A DNA stretch of 53,717 bases from an uncultured Myxococcales bacterium (GCA_903919145.1 CAIXGW010000202.1:1-53717), one strand, 5' to 3'. Counted from the first letter of the stretch, positions 8,218 to 17,209 are shown. Notes: a model not told the origin generated them from the sequence alone. Numbers and translations are program-made.

Positions 8218-9483
8218 GTGCTGAGAACTTCCGCAGTGCTTTGGGCCATGGCGGCGTTGACCGTCGTGCCTGGTTGCAGCAAAGAAGGACCCACTGCCCC
8301 TCCAGCCGCCGCTGTGGGCCCCTGCGCAGGGCCCGGGCAAGCTGACGCGGCCAAGGGGACGGCGCTCGCCGCCGCCACGACTGCCACGCAAGCGGTTGCA
8401 AAGGCAGAAGATCCCAGCTTTCCCTCGCCTGAGACCAGGGCCATGAGGCTAGAACTGGAAGCCCTGGGCGAAAAGCGCAGCTATTCTGCCGCAGTCGAAG
8501 CGCGCTTGCTCGCGGGCCTGACCCACGCCGATCAAGACGTCAGAGGCCATGCCTGCTGGGGCCTTGGGCGCATGGCTCCGCAGACGCGCGCGGCCATTCC
8601 GGCGCTGGTCCAAGCGATGGCGGACCCTGTTTGGGCCGTTCAGCACAACGCCGCTTGGGCACTGGTAGAATTTGGCGAGCTGGCACGCCCTGCCCTGGAG
8701 GCCGCGCTGACGGATGCGGCCTTGCCCCGTCGGGTGCGCGCAGCTGTCGCTCTGGCCGGGATGGCAGGCGCAGCTCCAAAGGCCGAACCAGTGCTGCTGG
8801 CGGCCTGGGCGGCGGCAGATCCGGACACCCGAACGGCCATTCTGCAGGGCCTCAGCAAGCTCAAGCCGCCTTCGGCCGCCGCGGTCGCCCTGGCCGCTGG
8901 CTGTCTGGAAGGCCCCCTGGCCATGCCAGCCTTGGACGCCGTGGCCGCGATGGGCCCCGCCGCAGCCGCTGCCCTTCCCACGCTGGTCAAGATGGCCACC
9001 TCCAGCAAAGACAAGCAGTGGCTGCGCAAACTCCCAGAGGTCCTGGGCGCGCTGGGCGTGGCCACAGCGGAAGTCACTGGGCTGCTGCAGACGATGCTGG
9101 ACTCCGGAGACGAGCACCTCTGCGCTGCAGCCAGTGGCGCTTTGTCGCAGCTCAACGCCATCGACGCACTGGGCACGGCGCTGAAGTCGCCCAGCAAGCG
9201 GGTCAGGATGAACGCAGTCCAGGGGTTGGCGGCAATTCGAGTCCTGGATGAGCCGCGGCTGGCCCTGCTGCTGCTGGCCTTTGACGACCGCGAATGGCAA
9301 GTGCGGCTGGCCGCGGTGGCGGCGTTCCACGGCCGCCAGGAAAAGCTGGCCACCAAGGCCATCCCTGCGCTGATCAAAGCCACAAAAGACGAACACGAAG
9401 CCGTGCGGGGCCACGCCAAGGCCACCCTGGACCTGTTGAAAGCCGCCATTGCCCAGGATGGGCTGCGCAAGGTGCTGCAATGA
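8218..9483 (+). CDS. HEAT-repeat lipoprotein
   Basis: A 421-residue predicted lipoprotein. The GTG at 8218 follows the purine-rich site AGAGAGGGA; longer in-frame starts lack a ribosome site. The signal ends in a lipobox-like VVPGC (Cys20). After an Ala/Pro/Thr-rich linker (about 21-75), the rest is made of HEAT/PBS-lyase-type helical repeats: DQDVRGHACWGLGRMAPQTR, DPVWAVQHNAAWALVEFGE, RVRMNAVQGLAAI and DDREWQVRLAAVAAFHGRQ. Such repeats form a curved scaffold for protein binding; no enzyme motif is visible. Its TGA overlaps the next start (ATGA), so the two products are probably made together. Confidence 0.75.
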   Translation: MLRTSAVLWAMAALTVVPGCSKEGPTAPPAAAVGPCAGPGQADAAKGTALAAATTATQAVAKAEDPSFPSPETRAMRLELEALGEKRSYSAAVEARLLAGLTHADQDVRGHACWGLGRMAPQTRAAIPALVQAMADPVWAVQHNAAWALVEFGELARPALEAALTDAALPRRVRAAVALAGMAGAAPKAEPVLLAAWAAADPDTRTAILQGLSKLKPPSAAAVALAAGCLEGPLAMPALDAVAAMGPAAAAALPTLVKMATSSKDKQWLRKLPEVLGALGVATAEVTGLLQTMLDSGDEHLCAAASGALSQLNAIDALGTALKSPSKRVRMNAVQGLAAIRVLDEPRLALLLLAFDDREWQVRLAAVAAFHGRQEKLATKAIPALIKATKDEHEAVRGHAKATLDLLKAAIAQDGLRKVLQ

Positions 9484-10244
9484 AAGCCAATCGCATGATA
9501 CTCGGGGTCACCGTAGCTGCCACGGCGGGCGTGGCCCTGTGGGCAGTGCTGTCCGGTGAGGCCGCCGGTCCATCTGCAGCGGCTGGCTCGGACCGCGCTG
9601 TCGCGGCGACGCCTGGTCCAGAACCTGAAGCACCGCCACAGGAAATGGCCGCCCCGTCCCTGCCGTCTCTGCCCGCCGGCAACGCTCTGCCAGCGCTCGC
9701 TCAGGCCCAGGCGCCGCTGCCCGAGGCGATGGCCAAGATAGAGGCGGTGCCCTTTGCCGCCAGCTCGCCGGCGACGGACTTCAGCCATGAAGCGCCCAAG
9801 GGCCACGACCCCAAGGCAATGCGGGCGCTGGCGGCGAAGTTTGAGAGCTGGGCCAAAGCCCCAGAGAACGCTGCCGCTCAAGTCGAATTTGCCGGGGTGG
9901 ACTGCCGGCAGGCGCCTTGCCTCATGGCCCTGAAGTTCAACTCGGACCGCGATGGCGGCCTGCTGGGGCGCGCCGAAGCGTGGCTTACCGCCCAGGGTGG
10001 CGCGGGCACGGTCACGAGCTACACCCACCGCTTGGATGCCGACCACCTGCGCGAGTGGTTCTTCTTCAATCCGCATCCGCAGGGTAGCAAAGAGCACCAC
10101 CTCTATGAGCAGGCGGCGTTTGAGCGAATTCGCGCCGAGCAACAGACCTTGCCCGGCCAGGTGGATCCCAGCGCTGCGCTATCGGCCCAGGATCGGCTGC
10201 GCCAGCCCGAGCTCCCGGCGGCTCCGGCGGTTCCGGTTCGATAG
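9480..10244 (+). CDS. Exported or anchored protein of unknown function
   Basis: A 254-residue protein not recognised as a known family. ATG 9480 overlaps the stop of the HEAT lipoprotein gene by 4 nt. The N-terminus MKANRMILGVTVAATAGVAL is a signal peptide or single anchor, followed by a Pro/Ala-rich linker to about residue 85. The C-terminal globular part carries two Cys (VDCRQAPCLMALKF), likely a disulfide in the periplasm, and the aromatic run REWFFFNPHPQ. Coupling with the HEAT-repeat lipoprotein suggests they act together at the cell envelope. Confidence 0.65.
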   Translation: MKANRMILGVTVAATAGVALWAVLSGEAAGPSAAAGSDRAVAATPGPEPEAPPQEMAAPSLPSLPAGNALPALAQAQAPLPEAMAKIEAVPFAASSPATDFSHEAPKGHDPKAMRALAAKFESWAKAPENAAAQVEFAGVDCRQAPCLMALKFNSDRDGGLLGRAEAWLTAQGGAGTVTSYTHRLDADHLREWFFFNPHPQGSKEHHLYEQAAFERIRAEQQTLPGQVDPSAALSAQDRLRQPELPAAPAVPVR

Positions 10245-10359
10245 AGCACCGCGCAGCGCTCAGTGCCTCCGAGCCGGCCGGCGCCAGGCCAGTGCCGACC
10301 CATGCTCCACGGATCTTGAGAATTCACCCCAACCCTGCAGATACCTTACGGATAACCTG

Positions 10360-11085
10360 CTAGGGCCTGGGGTTCTGCTTGGCGCCAGCGGCCTTGCCGT
10401 CGCAGCCTGTCCACTGGGCAATGACGGCCCGCGGCACAAACGAGCTGACCTTCTGCACACCCAACATCACCACCGGCAACGTAGTCTGGCCCAGGCTGAC
10501 ACAATCGGCTGGCCCAGCGGCGCAGTTGACCAGCACGCGGCTGGCATGGGCTCCCAGCTCAGCCATCTGGCGCTGCGTCTGGGCCTGCTGCGGATCGCCA
10601 AACACACGCAACCCCTTGGCGCGAAGGCACTCTCCTAGCTCCTTGTCGGCGGCCATCCCTTGCAGCAGGGCCGTTGGATTCTGAGCCGAAGGAAACAACA
10701 GGCTCAGGTCCCGGCTCAGGTAGACCGGAAATGCCTTGACCGGAGGTGTCTGGGGCACCACCAACGCGCGGATGACCCCGGACTGCAGGCCAATCTCTTG
10801 GACGGCCAAAGGCCCATGGCTGGCGGCGTACACCATCTGGATCAGCTGACCGGCTTTGACCTTTTCAGCCTCTGCCAGTGGCGCTGTCGCCCCATTTCCA
10901 GCTGCAGCCTGGGGGTTCTGCGCCGGCGCCGGAGCAAGCGCTGCGGGCTGGGGCGCCACCACGGCTGCGCTTGCTGCGGCCTTGGCTGGTTCTGTCTGCC
11001 GCGCGCAGCCCACCAGCGCTGCCACACCCACCATGCCGACTGCCAGCAGCTTTCTGGCGCAATTGCTGTGAAAGTGCGGCTTCAA
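10360..11085 (-). CDS. Thioredoxin-fold lipoprotein lacking the CXXC motif
   Basis: A 241-residue lipoprotein. The start is taken as TTG 11085 because it overlaps the stop of the upstream small gene (TTGA). The signal KLLAVGMVGVAALVGC gives lipidated Cys27, then an Ala/Pro/Gln-rich linker. The domain that follows has FPVYLSRDLSLLFPSA, then CLRAKGLRVFGDPQQAQTQR, then VLVNCAAGPADC and TLPVVMLGVQ. That order resembles the thioredoxin domain of VKOR-linked and DsbC/G-like proteins (lkekGakmYGa-wCphC, vdC, gyPT). The catalytic CPHC is replaced by a segment with no Cys, while the two later Cys and the cis-Pro-like LP remain. So it may be a redox-inactive binding version. The fold assignment is by pattern only. 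Confidence 0.55.
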   Translation of the reverse strand: MKPHFHSNCARKLLAVGMVGVAALVGCARQTEPAKAAASAAVVAPQPAALAPAPAQNPQAAAGNGATAPLAEAEKVKAGQLIQMVYAASHGPLAVQEIGLQSGVIRALVVPQTPPVKAFPVYLSRDLSLLFPSAQNPTALLQGMAADKELGECLRAKGLRVFGDPQQAQTQRQMAELGAHASRVLVNCAAGPADCVSLGQTTLPVVMLGVQKVSSFVPRAVIAQWTGCDGKAAGAKQNPRP

Positions 11086-11243
11086 CGGGCACACACCACG
11101 CAAGTCAGCTCGCGATCCTGCACGTACGGTCCGCAGGGCAGCGACCCGCACTCGGCCTCGGTCGGGTACAGCAGGTTGCCGTTTTGGTTGGCGTTGGTGC
11201 CGATCTTGCTGGCTGCCGTGGTGGATGCCGCTGGTGTTGCCAT
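11082..11243 (-). CDS. Small Cys-containing protein (53 aa), coupled to the thioredoxin-fold lipoprotein
   Basis: The 53-residue ORF begins at ATG 11243 after the G-rich site GGGGGCGG. Its second half reads LLYPTEAECGSLPCGPYVQD and ends ELTCVVCAR, four Cys in total including one CVVC pair. The stop TGA overlaps the TTG start of the next gene, an arrangement typical of translational coupling, which is the main support that it is translated. There is no signal peptide from this start; a longer in-frame start at 11330 exists without a ribosome site. The function is unknown; a metal- or disulfide-binding mini-protein would fit. Confidence 0.45.
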   Translation of the reverse strand: MATPAASTTAASKIGTNANQNGNLLYPTEAECGSLPCGPYVQDRELTCVVCAR

Positions 11244-11700
11244 GGACGCCGCCCCCGGGCACCGGCCCGACTGCCGAGAGGTTCTCACGCTACCGAAAAG
11301 AGACCTTGGGAGCAAGACGGTTGATCCCATGCGGCCGCGCCGCGGTCGGCCAGCTGGGCCCTGGGCGCAGGCCCGTCATCGCAGAGCCAGGCTTCCCCTG
11401 GCCAGCCGCAGCTCGTCTGAGAGTATTCTCATGCAGTTCGCATAGATTCTGCGGCTCCTTTGCTCTAGTGTGACTCTGGCCAGGCCGACTGGCTTTGCTG
11501 CCGGGTCCTCCCGCGCAGACGCTGTCATGCCTCTCTGCTTTCCACGGTCGCCCGCCAGCTGGCTGGGCTTGGCCAGAATAGAGCCCGCCCACAGACCTTT
11601 GGGTTGCGGGCGGGCCGTAGCCTGGCGGCTCTCTCCTGCGCTTCACGGTCAGCGTTGGCTCTCGCGGGGCCGGCAAGGCCCGCCCACCACGCCAGAGGCC
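11244..11700. other. Divergent intergenic region upstream of the multihaem operon
   Basis: About 457 bp between the small minus-strand gene and the 23-haem cytochrome. It contains the dyad TGAGAGTATTCTCA (11418-11431: 5-bp arms, 4-bp centre), a candidate operator in a locally AT-richer stretch (11418-11480), which is where I would expect the operon promoter. A frame open from 11470 joins the cytochrome frame but shows no signal-peptide character before 11701. Confidence 0.45.
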
Positions 11701-13572
11701 ATGGCCCTGGTGCTCTGCGCTGTCCTGGCCGCGATCACTGGCCTCAGCAGCCCGGCGCAGGCTCAGGAATTCACGTCGCCAGGCCAGCTGGCCGCTTCTC
11801 ACGCCAAGTACGAGCAGCAGTGCGACAAGTGCCACACCGAAGGCAAGGGCGTTGTCGATGACAAGTGCTTGGACTGCCACAAGGTAGCCAAGACTTCCAA
11901 GTTTCACTGGAACTACGCGCAAGCCTCCAAGAAGTCGTGCGCCGGCTGCCACCGCGATCACCGCGGCCGCGATTTTGCGCTCATCCGCTGGCATCCTCCC
12001 AAGGATTTTGACCACGCTGAGACCGGCTATCCTTTGAAATCGGCCCATGCCCTGCAGACTTGCGCGGCGTGCCACAAGACTCCGCAGCGCTGGATGGGCG
12101 CCAAGACGGCTTGTAGCAGCTGCCACGCTGACCAGCACAAGCCGACCCTGGGCAACCGCTGCGAAAGCTGCCACACAGAGAGCCAATTTGCCGGCGCCGA
12201 AAAATTCCAGCACGACAGCGCCAAGATGAAGCTGGTGGGCAAGCACAAAGACGTGGCGTGCGCCAAGTGCCACCAAGCGAGCGGCATCAAGGGAAGATTT
12301 CGCGGCATCGCCTTTGCAGCTTGCGCCGACTGCCACCGCGAGCCCAAGAGCGGGCACTCTGGCGGCAAAGACTGCAAGGACTGCCACGGCAATGACGACT
12401 GGGCCAAAGTCAGCCGCGGCTCTGCGCTAGAGCTGCACCAGCGCACGCGTTTTCCGCTGCTGGGCCGCCACGCCGATGCCGCCTGCGACAAGTGCCACAA
12501 AGCCGCGCCAAGCGCGGTCAAGCCGGGCAGCAAACCCGGCTTTGGCCCTGTAGACAGCGCCTGCACCAGCTGCCACCGCGATCCCCATGAGCGACGCTTT
12601 GGCGCCGACTGCAAGAAGTGCCACGGATTCATGGATTTTCGGATGCTGAGCGGCCCGCCGTGGAGCCACGACAGCACCCGCTATCCGCTGCTGGGCTTGC
12701 ACAAGAAGGTCGCCTGCACCAGCTGCCACGGCGGCTCAGGGCCCTACCCCAAGAAATACCTGGGGCGCGACGGCGATACCTGCCTGGACTGCCACAAGGA
12801 TCCGCATGGCGGCCCCTTTGCCTCGGTGGCCAAAGGCGATCGCTGCGAGACCTGCCACACCGTTCAGGGTTTTGCACCGGCGGATTACGGGGTCGATCAG
12901 CATGCCAGGGCCGCATACCCGCTAGAAGGGGCCCACCGGGTCGCCGGCTGTGCGGGTTGCCACCCTGCCCCGTCCAAGCCATCTGAGGGGGTCCTGGCGC
13001 CAGATGGCAGCAAGGTCATAAAGTTGCGCGGCCTACCGCAGACCTGCGCCGGCTGCCACAAGGATGTCCACGCCGGCCAGTTTGTCGCCCAAGGCCAGCT
13101 GCGCTCTTGCGACCAATGCCACAACAAGCAGGCGTTTGTGCCGGCCACGGTGTTTGATCACGCCAAGACCCGCTTTGCGCTGACGGGTGGCCATGCCAAA
13201 GCCAGCTGCACCGCCTGCCACGTGCGGCCCCTGCCCGGTGCGCCAGTGCAATTTGCTGAGATGAAGCAGAGTTGTCAGGGATGCCATGCCGATCCCCACG
13301 GCGGGCAGTTTGCGGCTGTCGAGCCCGTGCGCAGCTGCGAGGACTGCCACCGCCCCGACGCCACCTTCAAGATCAGCCAGTTTGACCACAGCCGCAGCCG
13401 TTTTGCCCTTGACGTCCGCCACAGCCAGGTCGCCTGCGCCAAATGCCACCCCAGCCGGCCGGGAACCGACGGCAAAGCCACAGCTTTCTACCGCATCGGC
13501 GTGACGGCCTGTGCGCAGTGCCACAAGAATCCGCACACGCCGCGTGCCGGCATGCAGCGAGGTGGGCGATGA
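11701..13572 (+). CDS. 23-haem c-type cytochrome (periplasmic electron carrier)
   Basis: A 623-residue exported protein with 23 CXXCH haem-attachment motifs counted by eye, from CDKCH near residue 40 to CAQCH near the end. ATG 11701 has AGAGG upstream and starts a signal peptide (MALVLCAVLAAITGLSSPAQ, then AQ). The chain repeats a module of about 30 residues of the form F-D/Q-H-x4-R-F/Y-x-L-x-G-H-x4-C-x2-CH, alternating with CH-x-DPH-x2-x-F; the extra His residues are likely axial ligands. This places it with class III/doubled-CXXCH multihaem cytochromes. No lipobox or membrane anchor is seen, so it is likely periplasmic. It is the first gene of a five-gene operon and overlaps the next start by 4 nt (ATGA). 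Cytochrome c maturation genes are not in the window. Confidence 0.93.
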   Translation: MALVLCAVLAAITGLSSPAQAQEFTSPGQLAASHAKYEQQCDKCHTEGKGVVDDKCLDCHKVAKTSKFHWNYAQASKKSCAGCHRDHRGRDFALIRWHPPKDFDHAETGYPLKSAHALQTCAACHKTPQRWMGAKTACSSCHADQHKPTLGNRCESCHTESQFAGAEKFQHDSAKMKLVGKHKDVACAKCHQASGIKGRFRGIAFAACADCHREPKSGHSGGKDCKDCHGNDDWAKVSRGSALELHQRTRFPLLGRHADAACDKCHKAAPSAVKPGSKPGFGPVDSACTSCHRDPHERRFGADCKKCHGFMDFRMLSGPPWSHDSTRYPLLGLHKKVACTSCHGGSGPYPKKYLGRDGDTCLDCHKDPHGGPFASVAKGDRCETCHTVQGFAPADYGVDQHARAAYPLEGAHRVAGCAGCHPAPSKPSEGVLAPDGSKVIKLRGLPQTCAGCHKDVHAGQFVAQGQLRSCDQCHNKQAFVPATVFDHAKTRFALTGGHAKASCTACHVRPLPGAPVQFAEMKQSCQGCHADPHGGQFAAVEPVRSCEDCHRPDATFKISQFDHSRSRFALDVRHSQVACAKCHPSRPGTDGKATAFYRIGVTACAQCHKNPHTPRAGMQRGGR

Positions 13573-14627
13573 GCCAGTGGCCCCTCAAAATTCACACGGC
13601 AGCGGCTGTGCTTGTGCTGACTGCAGGTGCTGCGTTGGCTCTCTTTGCCGGCGGCGCAGCTGCGGCCGATCTGCCTGCGCCAGTCAGCGCCACCACCGCC
13701 GACCCCTGGGCCTGCACCCCCTGCCACCAAACCGCGGGCTGGTCGCGACTCAGCGACAAGGTCGCCTTTGACCACGCCAAGACCGGTTCGCCCTTGAGCG
13801 GTGCTCACTTGCGCGCCCCCTGCAGCGGCTGCCACCGCCCGGCCGAGCGCAGCCAGCCGCAGGTGCCCAAGGCCTGCGCGGACTGCCACCGCGACCCGCA
13901 CCGCAATGAGCTCGGCGACGCCTGCAGCAGCTGCCACTCGGCGACCAACTGGCTGGCGCCGCGCAGCCTGCCTTCGCACGAAACCAGCCGTTTCCCCTTG
14001 ACCGGCGCCCACGCGGCCACCGACTGCCGGGCCTGCCACACCCGCCTGGGCGGCACGGTCTATCGCGGTACGCCCAGCGTGTGCGCCGACTGCCACCTAT
14101 CGACCGCTTTGGCTGTGACCAAGCCCGATCACCGCATCCCCGGCTTTGGCCCCGGCTGCCAGACCTGCCACGGCACGTTTGCTTGGAGCCCGGCCCGGGT
14201 CAACCACGCCGTGTGGTGGCCGCTGGAAGGCAAGCACTCGCAACAGACGTGCGAAGCTTGCCATGCCGGCGGGACGTTCAAGACCAAGAGCCGCGCCTGC
14301 GCAGGTTGCCACGGCCCGCTGGCGGCTACGGCGCACCCCGACCACAAGGCCATGAACTTTTCTGCCTCTTGCGACAACTGTCATACAGCGCTTGGCTGGC
14401 ATGTGATGAAGGCTACCTGGCACGACGGCTACTTCCGCACCAGCTCTGGCGACCACGCCGGCATCGGCTGCGCCGGCTGCCATGGCGGCGGCTATGACAA
14501 GAACCACCTGGTCTGCACCAGCTGCCACGAGCACAACAAGGCCAGCATGGACCAAGAACACGGCGGTGTGGGCAACTACCTCTGGAACTCAGGAGCGTGT
14601 TATGACTGCCACGGCAAAGGTCACTGA
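13569..14627 (+). CDS. 13-haem c-type cytochrome
   Basis: A 352-residue protein with 13 CXXCH motifs, from CTPCH near residue 45 to CYDCH eight residues from the end. The start ATG 13569 overlaps the previous stop. The N-terminus (KIHTAAAVLVLTAGAALALF, then AGGAAAADL) is a Sec signal peptide. The motif spacing and accompanying H-x-x-x-R-F-P-L-T-G-A-H segments match its 23-haem neighbour, so the two probably arose by duplication. It is predicted to be periplasmic and to hand electrons between the inner-membrane oxidoreductase and the outer-membrane part of the chain. Its last 26 nt overlap the next gene. Confidence 0.92.
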   Translation: MSQWPLKIHTAAAVLVLTAGAALALFAGGAAAADLPAPVSATTADPWACTPCHQTAGWSRLSDKVAFDHAKTGSPLSGAHLRAPCSGCHRPAERSQPQVPKACADCHRDPHRNELGDACSSCHSATNWLAPRSLPSHETSRFPLTGAHAATDCRACHTRLGGTVYRGTPSVCADCHLSTALAVTKPDHRIPGFGPGCQTCHGTFAWSPARVNHAVWWPLEGKHSQQTCEACHAGGTFKTKSRACAGCHGPLAATAHPDHKAMNFSASCDNCHTALGWHVMKATWHDGYFRTSSGDHAGIGCAGCHGGGYDKNHLVCTSCHEHNKASMDQEHGGVGNYLWNSGACYDCHGKGH

Positions 14628-15507
14628 CCGCATCTCGCTGATATCCTGGCTTATTGGCGCTGCGGCGGCGGCGTTTTTCGCGCTGGCGGCGGGCTGCCAG
14701 TCCGCGCACCCGGAGGTGGCAGCGGTCGAGACCGTGGCGGGCCAGAGCTGCTTTGGCTGCCACACCCACGAGTTTGTCAATTCCTCCAAGCCGCCTCACA
14801 AAGTCTTAGCGTTTTCACAGGATTGCGCCAGTTGCCACTCGCAGGACGCCTGGCATCCGGCCTCTGGCTTTGACCACCAACAGATCTGGCCCCTGACCGG
14901 CGCCCATGAGGGCCCGGCGTGCGCGGCGTGCCACGGCGATTTCCAAAAAGAGCTGGACTCGGCCTGCGTCGCCTGCCACTTGAGCGACTACAACAGCGCC
15001 AAGGCGCCCGACCACGTGGCCCAGAACACTTCAAAACTCTGCCAGAACTGCCACAGCACCGCCGCCTGGAAGCCGGCGCTGGCGATCGACCACGACCAGT
15101 TCTACCCTTTGACCGGCAAGCACAAAACCGCAGCGTGCCAGGGCTGCCACACCGCGCCCGGCGTCAAGCCGCCCAAGGTCTGCAGCAGCTGCCACCTGCC
15201 CGCCTACACCGCTTCGACCAACCCCAGCCACACAGCGCTGGGCCTGCCCACCAGCTGCGAAACCTGCCACACCACCGCGGGCTGGAAACCGGCTGGCTTT
15301 CCCAACCACCCATTCCCGATCACCTCTGGCAAGCACAAGCTGACCTGCGCCCAATGCCACAACGACTCAGGCAATTTCGCAGCTTTTTCCTGCCTCAGCG
15401 GCAGCTGCCACACCGCCAGCAAGACCAATAGCCAACACCAGGGCGAAGACGGCTACCTGTACTCCAGCGCCGCCTGCCTGAATTGCCATCCGGACGGCAA
15501 GGAATGA
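14602..15507 (+). CDS. 11-haem c-type cytochrome lipoprotein
   Basis: A 301-residue protein starting at ATG 14602 with AGGAG 6 nt upstream, inside the end of the previous gene (26-nt overlap in another frame). The signal LIGAAAAAFFALAAGC has a lipobox, so Cys32 is lipidated. It carries ten CXXCH motifs (CFGCH first, CLNCH last) plus one CX4CH (CLSGSCH at 15391-15411), giving up to 11 haems. Short repeats of the form W-K-P-A-x-x-x-x-H-x-x-F-P-L/I-T-x-G-K-H recur. As the lipidated member of the set it is the best candidate for the outer-membrane, possibly cell-surface, terminus. Its stop overlaps the barrel gene by 4 nt. Confidence 0.92.
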   Translation: MTATAKVTDRISLISWLIGAAAAAFFALAAGCQSAHPEVAAVETVAGQSCFGCHTHEFVNSSKPPHKVLAFSQDCASCHSQDAWHPASGFDHQQIWPLTGAHEGPACAACHGDFQKELDSACVACHLSDYNSAKAPDHVAQNTSKLCQNCHSTAAWKPALAIDHDQFYPLTGKHKTAACQGCHTAPGVKPPKVCSSCHLPAYTASTNPSHTALGLPTSCETCHTTAGWKPAGFPNHPFPITSGKHKLTCAQCHNDSGNFAAFSCLSGSCHTASKTNSQHQGEDGYLYSSAACLNCHPDGKE

Positions 15508-17201
15508 ACAACTGGCAATTCCATAGCCTGGGGGCCGCTTTTTTGGCGATGGTCGCGACGCCTACCCTGGCGCGCGCGGCCGAGGTCACCGGGGTAGCCG
15601 CCGCCGGCCGAGAGGTCTACCTGCGCCTGGAGGCTGGAGAGGGGCTGAGCGTAGGCACCGCGCTGCCTCTTGGGCCCAAGGGCGCCTCATTGCAGGTAGT
15701 CGAAGTCGTGGGTCAGCGGGCTCGTCTGCAGGGGGCCCAGCCGGTTGCCCTGCGGCTGCACCAGAAGGTAGTGGTACCCGCTGCGCTTCCGGGCCCGCCG
15801 CCGCAGCAGCCCGAGCCGTGGAAGGTGGCGCCGCCTCCTGACCGCCAGAAGGTAGACGCTGAGCGGGCCCAGGCCCTGCTGTGGCGCGGGTTTGTGCAAG
15901 AGTGGCAGCCGTGGATCAGCGACCCGCACCTGCGCGGCCAGGACCCCGGCCGGCGGCTGGATGGCCAGGTGACGGTGGTGGTTGCGGGAGTGCGCGGCAG
16001 CGGCGACGAGCAGTGGGCTCTGCTGCGCCTTGGCAACAATCTGCAATGGCAGGGCATGTTTGGCTCGGCCCTATCTTGGCGCCACGATGCCGCGGTGTGG
16101 TTTGAGCAGTGGATGAGCCAGCCGGGGGCCGCCAGCCGGCGCTCGGTGCAGGTGCGGCAGGCGCAGCTCTCGGTCGATCCCAGCGCCGCCCGCCCGTGGG
16201 GCGCCGCGGTCGGGCGGGTGTGGGTGCCCGACGGCAGCGGATCGGCCACTGTGGACGGGGCGACCGTGCTGATTCGCCCGCTGCCGCAGCTTGAAATCAC
16301 CGGGTTTGGCGGGCTGCTGCCGTCTATCGCCAGCACAGGCATCCAGCAGGACGCCTGGCGAGTTGGTGCCGCAGCCACCCTGCGCGCGACCCTGGCCGGC
16401 TGGCGCACCCGGACCAGCCTGGACTGGTCGGCCGGCAAGGTGGCCAACGGCTGGGACCGCCAGCTGGGCGCCCTGCTGTGGCTGTCAGAGCATCCGCAGC
16501 TGGGCCAGCTGACAGGTGAATTGGAGTGGGCCGCCGGGCAAGCCGATCTTGGCGGAACGGCATGGGCAGCTCAGGGACCGGCCCAGTCGGGGTGGCGGCC
16601 GCTGCGGGCCCTGGTGGACTATGCCCCGGCGTGGCTGGGCGCCTGGCGGCCGCGGCTGCGCTACAGCTTCGTCCGCAGCGAGCTGACCCGCGAATTGGCC
16701 TGGGTGCTGCCCAATCAGGGCTGGGGCACCGCCAGCTACCACGCGCTGGCCGCCTGGCTGGACACGCCGGTCTGGCGCGGCATCCAGACCTCGGCCTCGC
16801 TGTGGAGCAGCCTGACCTCTTCAGAAGATCCCTGGGAAGACTGGCGATTTGGCGGCACCGTGCAGGCCGTCAAGCCAGGCTGGCCGGGGCCGCGCTGGAG
16901 CAGCCAGGTGACGGCGGTCTTGCAGACCGGCCCCTACCTCTCTGGCGGGTCGCTGTCCGCCGGAGCCGATTGGTCGCCCGGTCTGAAGTGGCGCTGGCAC
17001 GGCCGGCTGCGTTGGTCCCACGACCGCGTAGAATCCAGCAGCAGCAGTGCCCAGGCTATGGACGTGCGCGGCGGTTTTGACTGGGGCCTGCACCCGTGGA
17101 TCGTCGGCGTGACCCTGGGCGGCCGCCAGACGGTGTGGACCGACGTACCGGCCCAGAGCAATTGGCTCGACGCCACAGCCACTTTGACCTATCGCCTGTA
17201 G
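15504..17201 (+). CDS. Predicted outer-membrane beta-barrel protein of the multihaem operon
   Basis: A 565-residue protein with signal peptide MNNWQFHSLGAAFLAMVATP and cleavage near ARAAEV. A short N-terminal domain rich in G-x-V strands is followed by a Pro-rich stretch (residues about 95-120). From about 145 to the end it alternates aromatic and polar residues in strands such as WALLRLGNNLQWQGMFGSAL, LRYSFVRSELTRELAWVL and RGGFDWGLHPWIVGVTLGG, ending TATLTYRL. This is the pattern of outer-membrane barrels; about 20 or more strands would fit. I see no sequence match to MtrB or OmbB motifs (no N-terminal CXXC). Its place between cytochrome genes and the inner-membrane oxidoreductase suggests it is the porin sheath of an electron conduit. 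It starts by 4-nt overlap. Confidence 0.75.
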   Translation: MNNWQFHSLGAAFLAMVATPTLARAAEVTGVAAAGREVYLRLEAGEGLSVGTALPLGPKGASLQVVEVVGQRARLQGAQPVALRLHQKVVVPAALPGPPPQQPEPWKVAPPPDRQKVDAERAQALLWRGFVQEWQPWISDPHLRGQDPGRRLDGQVTVVVAGVRGSGDEQWALLRLGNNLQWQGMFGSALSWRHDAAVWFEQWMSQPGAASRRSVQVRQAQLSVDPSAARPWGAAVGRVWVPDGSGSATVDGATVLIRPLPQLEITGFGGLLPSIASTGIQQDAWRVGAAATLRATLAGWRTRTSLDWSAGKVANGWDRQLGALLWLSEHPQLGQLTGELEWAAGQADLGGTAWAAQGPAQSGWRPLRALVDYAPAWLGAWRPRLRYSFVRSELTRELAWVLPNQGWGTASYHALAAWLDTPVWRGIQTSASLWSSLTSSEDPWEDWRFGGTVQAVKPGWPGPRWSSQVTAVLQTGPYLSGGSLSAGADWSPGLKWRWHGRLRWSHDRVESSSSSAQAMDVRGGFDWGLHPWIVGVTLGGRQTVWTDVPAQSNWLDATATLTYRL

Positions 17202-17209
17202 AGAACACC

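Noticed and set aside
8640..10142. 500-codon minus-strand frame
   Set aside because: Overlaps two coupled plus-strand genes and has Ala/Arg-rich shadow composition with no ribosome site.
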